The notes beneath the pieces were generated by a model that worked only from the letters and a program-made list of their open reading frames with translations, had not been told where the DNA came from and ran no database searches. Position numbers and translations under genes: made by a program. From Acidobacteriota bacterium (lineage in GTDB: Bacteria > Acidobacteriota > Holophagae > Holophagales > Holophagaceae), in the NCBI GenBank assembly GCA_016192145.1, contig JACPUT010000018.1, forward strand, positions 402,772 through 466,771: DNA of 64,000 bases. The letters are read 5' to 3'. Below, one piece after another: positions 59,602-64,000 of the stretch (position 1 is its first letter; every line of letters begins with the position of its first letter).

Positions 59602-62600
59602 ATGCGCATTTCACGATTCCAGGCATTGATGATGGCGTCCACGGCGGTCGTGTTCCTGAAGGCTCAAGCGCCTGGGCCAGCGGTCTCATTGAATTCAGAA
59701 GATATAACCCGAATGAGGGTGTTTGAAGAACCGCTCCATGCGATCGGTGGCAGGCCTTCAGCCGATGAAAACCGGGACCTGTTGGATTCCTTGCAGCGCT
59801 ACCAGGCGGGAGGGCGAACCGAGGACGTGAGGCCCCTCCTTGAGTTCCTCAAAAAACATCCTACCTCCCCCTGGAAACCCTCCCTGCTGACCAACTTGGG
59901 TTTGGTGTATCGACGCTCTGGTTATTACTCCCGTGCCTTGGACGCATGGGAAGTCGCCTGGTCCTTGGCGAAAGGGTTGAAGGATTCCCATGCTCAGCCC
60001 GTGGGGGATCGCGCCGCAGCCGAGCTGGCGGAACTACTCGCGCGCCTGGGGCGAGTTCCTCGCTTGGAGGCCCACCTCAGGGAAGTGGGTACTCGCCCAG
60101 TTCGAGGAAGTGCGTCCGAAAAGCTGATCAAAGCCAAAGAAAGTTTGGCGCTCATGACCCAAGAGCCCGAACGCAGTTTTCGCTGCGGCCCGGTCAGCCT
60201 GGCTTCCATTCGCGTCAGCACGGGGAATCCAGAGCCTCGCCTCTATCAAGAGAACTCCACATCCCAAGGGACCTCGCTGGCCCACAACCTTGAACTGGCT
60301 GCCAAGTACGGCATGAATTTCCAGATGGCCAAACGCCAGCCTGGCGCTTCGGTAGTCGTGCCTTCAGTAGTGCATTGGAAAACCGGCCATTTTGCCGCCA
60401 TCGTGAAGGAGGCCAATGGCCGGTACCTCCTTCAGGACCCCATCTTCCCGGACGACATCTGGGTGACGAAGGCGGCGCTGGATGACGAAGCCACGGGATA
60501 TGCCCTGATCCCCAAGGGGAAGCTGTTAGAAGGATGGGCGCCCGTCAATGAAACGGAAGGCAAGGCTGTTTGGGGCAAAGGTGGCGCGCCCATGGGCGAT
60601 CCCAACGCGCTCAAAAAACAAAACCGGAAGATTGGATCCTGCCCGAACCCTGGCATGGCCGGGCATTCCTTCCACGAGCTGCTGGCGAGTCTTTCAATCT
60701 CGGACATCCCCGTGGGCCACGTGCCGGCCAAGGGCCCCTCGGCCCTTTTCGAAGTCACCTACCTCCAACGAGAGCAAAGAGCCCCACAGACGCCGACCTA
60801 CTCGAATCTCGGGCCCAAGTGGACTCATGATTTTCTGAGTTTTATTGAGGACGATCCGACCATCGCGATCGACTATCCCACCCTCTCCATGAGGGTTTGG
60901 ACATTGGAGCGGGGAGGCGGGTGGCTGCCCTTCGTGTTCAACCAAGCTAAGGGTGCCGATGTGGCCGCCTCGACTCCGACGGGGCCCAGCCTCCCTCAGT
61001 CTGAGGACTTCTCCCAACTCATCCGGTTGAACCTCACCAGTTACGTGCGGGTGCATCCAGATGGAAGCAAGGAGTTCTACGAGCACAGCGATGGAGCCCG
61101 CACCTTCCCCCGGAGAATCTTCCTGTCTCGGATCGTGGATCCGATGGGTGCCACCCTAAACCTCGAGTACGACGACCAACATCGCCTCACTGCGCTGGTG
61201 GATGCCCAGGTCCGACGTACGACGCTCAGCTACGAACTCACCGGAGATCCACTTAAGATTACGAAGGTCACCGACCCCTTCGAACGAACCGCAACCTTTG
61301 AGTACAACGCGGCTGGACAATTGGCGAAGATCACCGACGTGGTGGGCATCACTTCGGCATTCAGCTACGGCCCCACGACTCAGTCGCCGGACCTGCCTGC
61401 AGACTTCGTCAACGCGCTTACCACTCCTTATGGAACCCACCACTACACCACGGGCCAGGATTCCGATGGCCTCTGGGTGGAGGCTGAGGATCCCCTTGGG
61501 AATCACGAGCGAATGGAGTTCAAGCGCCATCCAGTGGTCTCAGCCCATCAGGATCCCCTGCCTCCAGGCTTCACCACCATGAAACCCGGCGGCTCTCTTT
61601 ACTGGAGCAAGCGGGCCATGGCCGTGGCCCCGGGAGATTACAACCAGGCGAGGTACACCCGATGGATGATCGGCCGAGATGGTGAGGGTAGCGTTGACTA
61701 TCCCTTTGCCTTAAAACCTGCTGGATCTCCCATTTTTACGCAGATTTTTAGCTATCCGGGCCAGACCACTTCGGGTTATTCGGGGATTCTGAATAAGCCG
61801 AGCCGCATCTACCAGCCCCAGCCGGATGGAACTTGGGCGACGACAGCTTTCGAATACAACACGATGGGACGGCCTACCAAATCCACGGACCCCCTGGGCC
61901 GGGAAACCACCTTTGTCTATGCGGAAAATGCATTGGACCTTCTGGAAGTCCGCCAGACCAGCCACGGACGGAACGACTTGCTGGCCACCTACACTTATGA
62001 CGGGCAACATCGCCCGCTCACGGTGACGGATGCTGCAGGACAGGTCACGCGCCTGACCTACAACGCTCAAGGACAGATTGAGACGGTCAGCAATCCCCTG
62101 GGTCAGTCCACCCGCCTAACTTACGACGCCCAGCAACAATTAGAGACCATCACGGCACCCGGCAATCGGGTCACCCGCCTGACGTACGATGCCCAGGGGC
62201 GAGTGGCTACGGTTACGAATCCCGAAGGCCAGACGGTGGGCACCAACTACGATGCCCTCGATCGCCCCACCTTAATCACCTACCCCGATGGCACCACTGA
62301 GGAGCTTCGCTACGACAGGCTTGATGTGGCTCAGCGGAAGGACCGGAGTGGCAAGTGGACCACCCTGACTTACAACCCCCTCCGCCAGCTGATTGAGGTT
62401 GAGGACGCCTTGGGTCGGATCACCCGTTTCGACTGGTGCGGCTGCGGAGTTCTGGAAGGTCTCCGGGATCCCATGAACAAGCTCACATCCTGGCTCCATG
62501 ACTTGCAGGGGCGGGTGATCGGGAAACTGTTTCCCGATGGGGGGCGAGCCTCATTCAGCTATGACACGCTGGGGCGGCTGAGCCAGAGGGTAGATGCCAA

Positions 62601-63486
62601 GGGGCAGATCACGCGTTACGGATACAACCTGGATGGAGCCCTGAAGGAAGTCACCTATCTCAACACCTCGCGCCCAGAACCCAGCGTGAAGTACGAGTAC
62701 GAGTTGGAGTACAACCGCCTCGCCCTGGTTCAGCGAAATGATCAACAGATCAAGTATCAATACGCCCCGGTAGTCGTTCCTCCTGCCTTGGGCGCAGGTC
62801 GTCTCGCTACGGTGACCGGGCCGTTACCCACGGACGTGATCACGTACGGGTACGACGAACTCGGCCGGGTGAACCTGCGCTCAGTCAAAGGACGCGAGTC
62901 CACCACGGGTTTCGATGCCCTTGGGCGAGTCGCCAACATCATCAACCCCTTGGGCGCTTTCACGTACGGGTATGACGGCAACACGGGCCGCCTTAGCTCG
63001 GTTTCGAGTTCAACGGGGCCCAATACCTCCTTTAGTTACTACGGTGCTGATCAGGACTTCCGTCTCAAGGACCTAAATCACGGCACCCAGGCTGGGGAAC
63101 TCGTCTCCAAATTCGCCTACACCTACGACCTGGACGGCCAGATCAAGACCTGGACCCAGACACCAGGGCAGGGGGACCCCCGGACGTTTGAGTTCACCTA
63201 CGACCCTGTAGGCCAACTTCTGGGCGCCTCCCTTTCGGGCCTCAATGGTCAGATTTTCAAGCGATTCGCCTATGGGTATGACCCCTCCGGCAATCGAACG
63301 AGTGAAACCGTGGATGGTCGCACCACCACGGGTACCTACAACGATGTGAACCAGCTGCTTCAGCTCCGGTCCAGCGCCAACGATGCGCCCGTGGCTAAGG
63401 GAGCACCGACCGTTCCGAAGAAGAAGGCGGCACCTAAAGTCGTGCCCAAACCTACTCGCACTCGCTCGACCACGGCGCGACGTTAA
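59602..63486 (+). CDS. Secreted YD-repeat (RHS-like) protein with C39-like peptidase domain
   Basis: A 1294-residue exported protein. Signal peptide near MRISRFQALMMASTAVVFLKAQA; then a TPR-like helical part; then a C39-like cysteine peptidase segment with Cys195 in RCGPVSLASI, His263 in TGHFAAIV and Asp279 in YLLQDP; then about 700 residues of YD repeats (TRLTYDAQGRVATVTNPEGQ, FSYDTLGRLSQRVDAKGQITRYGYN). The hyperconserved RHS core ending and any toxin tip are missing; the chain ends in a Lys/Pro/Ala/Arg tail. ATG 59602 is chosen for the signal peptide; earlier in-frame starts (59503, 59578) lie in the A/T-rich leader. Confidence 0.82.
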   Translation: MRISRFQALMMASTAVVFLKAQAPGPAVSLNSEDITRMRVFEEPLHAIGGRPSADENRDLLDSLQRYQAGGRTEDVRPLLEFLKKHPTSPWKPSLLTNLGLVYRRSGYYSRALDAWEVAWSLAKGLKDSHAQPVGDRAAAELAELLARLGRVPRLEAHLREVGTRPVRGSASEKLIKAKESLALMTQEPERSFRCGPVSLASIRVSTGNPEPRLYQENSTSQGTSLAHNLELAAKYGMNFQMAKRQPGASVVVPSVVHWKTGHFAAIVKEANGRYLLQDPIFPDDIWVTKAALDDEATGYALIPKGKLLEGWAPVNETEGKAVWGKGGAPMGDPNALKKQNRKIGSCPNPGMAGHSFHELLASLSISDIPVGHVPAKGPSALFEVTYLQREQRAPQTPTYSNLGPKWTHDFLSFIEDDPTIAIDYPTLSMRVWTLERGGGWLPFVFNQAKGADVAASTPTGPSLPQSEDFSQLIRLNLTSYVRVHPDGSKEFYEHSDGARTFPRRIFLSRIVDPMGATLNLEYDDQHRLTALVDAQVRRTTLSYELTGDPLKITKVTDPFERTATFEYNAAGQLAKITDVVGITSAFSYGPTTQSPDLPADFVNALTTPYGTHHYTTGQDSDGLWVEAEDPLGNHERMEFKRHPVVSAHQDPLPPGFTTMKPGGSLYWSKRAMAVAPGDYNQARYTRWMIGRDGEGSVDYPFALKPAGSPIFTQIFSYPGQTTSGYSGILNKPSRIYQPQPDGTWATTAFEYNTMGRPTKSTDPLGRETTFVYAENALDLLEVRQTSHGRNDLLATYTYDGQHRPLTVTDAAGQVTRLTYNAQGQIETVSNPLGQSTRLTYDAQQQLETITAPGNRVTRLTYDAQGRVATVTNPEGQTVGTNYDALDRPTLITYPDGTTEELRYDRLDVAQRKDRSGKWTTLTYNPLRQLIEVEDALGRITRFDWCGCGVLEGLRDPMNKLTSWLHDLQGRVIGKLFPDGGRASFSYDTLGRLSQRVDAKGQITRYGYNLDGALKEVTYLNTSRPEPSVKYEYELEYNRLALVQRNDQQIKYQYAPVVVPPALGAGRLATVTGPLPTDVITYGYDELGRVNLRSVKGRESTTGFDALGRVANIINPLGAFTYGYDGNTGRLSSVSSSTGPNTSFSYYGADQDFRLKDLNHGTQAGELVSKFAYTYDLDGQIKTWTQTPGQGDPRTFEFTYDPVGQLLGASLSGLNGQIFKRFAYGYDPSGNRTSETVDGRTTTGTYNDVNQLLQLRSSANDAPVAKGAPTVPKKKAAPKVVPKPTRTRSTTARR

Positions 63487-63545
63487 TAGATCCCATCTAG
63501 AACCGGATCGTTCCTCCCCTGGAAGCCCATTCCTTCGGAATTCCC

Positions 63546-64000
63546 ATGTTCATGTTTGATCCCCTCTCTCTATTGAAATCACTTCCTACGCGTCCTCAAC
63601 GGATTCCGGGAGGGCTCTTGTGGGCCTCGCGCGCCTGGCGCGGGGTATGGGCCACGTTGCTTGTATTCCTCATGAGCTTCCAAACAGCCCAGATGGCCTA
63701 TGCCGGGAATGCATCCAACAGGGTGCCTTTGATGGCCGGGGTGATCCCAATGGTGGAGCCCCAGTTGGGGGCGGAACAGATGGATCCGGCATCCTATATT
63801 CCCACTACGGCCACTTCCTCCATGCCCGTCATGGCAGGGGAACCGGATATCTCCGGTCCCTGGAAGGATGCCTACGGCTACCCCATGAATTTCTACCAGG
63901 ACGGCACCACCCTGAGCGGGGATTGGAACTATGGAGGCACCAAGCATCTGGTGACGGGAACGATGAACGGATACTCCCTCACGGGAGCTATGAAGAATCC
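63546..64000 (+). CDS. N-terminal part of an exported protein, cut by the window edge
   Basis: Open from ATG 63546 to the end (151 residues seen). A basic N-terminus is followed by a hydrophobic segment near residues 36-52 (WATLLVFLMSFQTAQMAYA) with an AYA-G cleavage site. The visible mature part (GPWKDAYGYPMNFYQDGTTLSGDWNYGG) is Gly/Tyr-rich and resembles short lipocalin-like or beta-barrel repeats. Likely transcribed with the YD-repeat gene 60 bases upstream. Family not assignable from this part. Confidence 0.65.
   Translation, partial: MFMFDPLSLLKSLPTRPQRIPGGLLWASRAWRGVWATLLVFLMSFQTAQMAYAGNASNRVPLMAGVIPMVEPQLGAEQMDPASYIPTTATSSMPVMAGEPDISGPWKDAYGYPMNFYQDGTTLSGDWNYGGTKHLVTGTMNGYSLTGAMKN

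Noticed and set aside
62000..63300. Possible CRISPR or tandem DNA repeat in the YD-repeat region
   Set aside because: Repeats are at protein level (YD motifs) with varied DNA; no constant direct repeat with regular spacers. No CRISPR array was seen anywhere in the window.

Overview
The window is GC-rich bacterial chromosome from a free-living Gram-negative organism. Gene content (TamB-like outer-membrane assembly protein, RpoD with region 1.1, secreted M13 and S9 peptidases, DUF418 proteins, large secreted YD-repeat protein) and the style of intergenic palindromes fit an Acidobacteriota member of the Holophaga/Geothrix type. That taxonomic call is inference; there is no rRNA gene here to test it.

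Left part (1-32 kb) is dense housekeeping sequence. On the minus strand lie a TamB-like gene running off the left edge, a Ser/Thr kinase, rpoD, dnaG, an HMGL-family acyl-CoA condensing enzyme and ppx/gppA. Divergent from ppx is a P-type ATPase with Na,K-ATPase-like cation-site residues. Then follow two secreted peptidases, a HAD hydrolase, an SDR, an outer-membrane-like protein, a cysteine desulfurase, an RlmI-like methyltransferase, a DUF418 membrane protein, a response regulator, ttcA with an Rrf2-type Fe-S regulator, an orphan peptide-binding protein, a WYL protein with histone-like tails and a Xer recombinase whose start abuts a MITE-like element.

Middle part (31-45 kb): acpP-fabF, a glutamine synthetase family gene next to an aldehyde dehydrogenase and a divergent FAD oxidoreductase, a site-2 protease, trpS, tRNA-Lys(CTT), an ECF sigma/anti-sigma pair and a DUF418-CPBP membrane gene set. 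The last of these ends in a rearrangement that joins the 5' part of a DUF418 gene to the 3' end of an sbcC gene.

Right part (45-64 kb) is accessory. Immediately after that junction is a compact, divergently transcribed cluster. One side holds a half-length HsdS-like specificity protein and an HsdM-like methyltransferase with degenerate motifs; the other holds a ClpA-like AAA+ ATPase and a soluble FtsH-like AAA+ metalloprotease with a novel N-terminal region; an XRE regulator closes it. I do not recognise this combination as a described system and regard it as the best candidate for something new (DNA recognition coupled to unfolding and proteolysis, plausibly anti-phage or anti-plasmid). Beyond it lie a lipoprotein and a WD40-like secreted protein, a MobF-like relaxase with a small partner, a hypothetical gene, a multiply frameshifted metallo-beta-lactamase pseudogene, and a large YD-repeat/RHS-type secreted protein carrying a C39-like peptidase domain. 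A second secreted protein is cut by the right edge.

Several gene gaps carry long imperfect palindromes of at least four sequence families (about 7.8, 13.4, 19.1, 34.4 and 37.6 kb).
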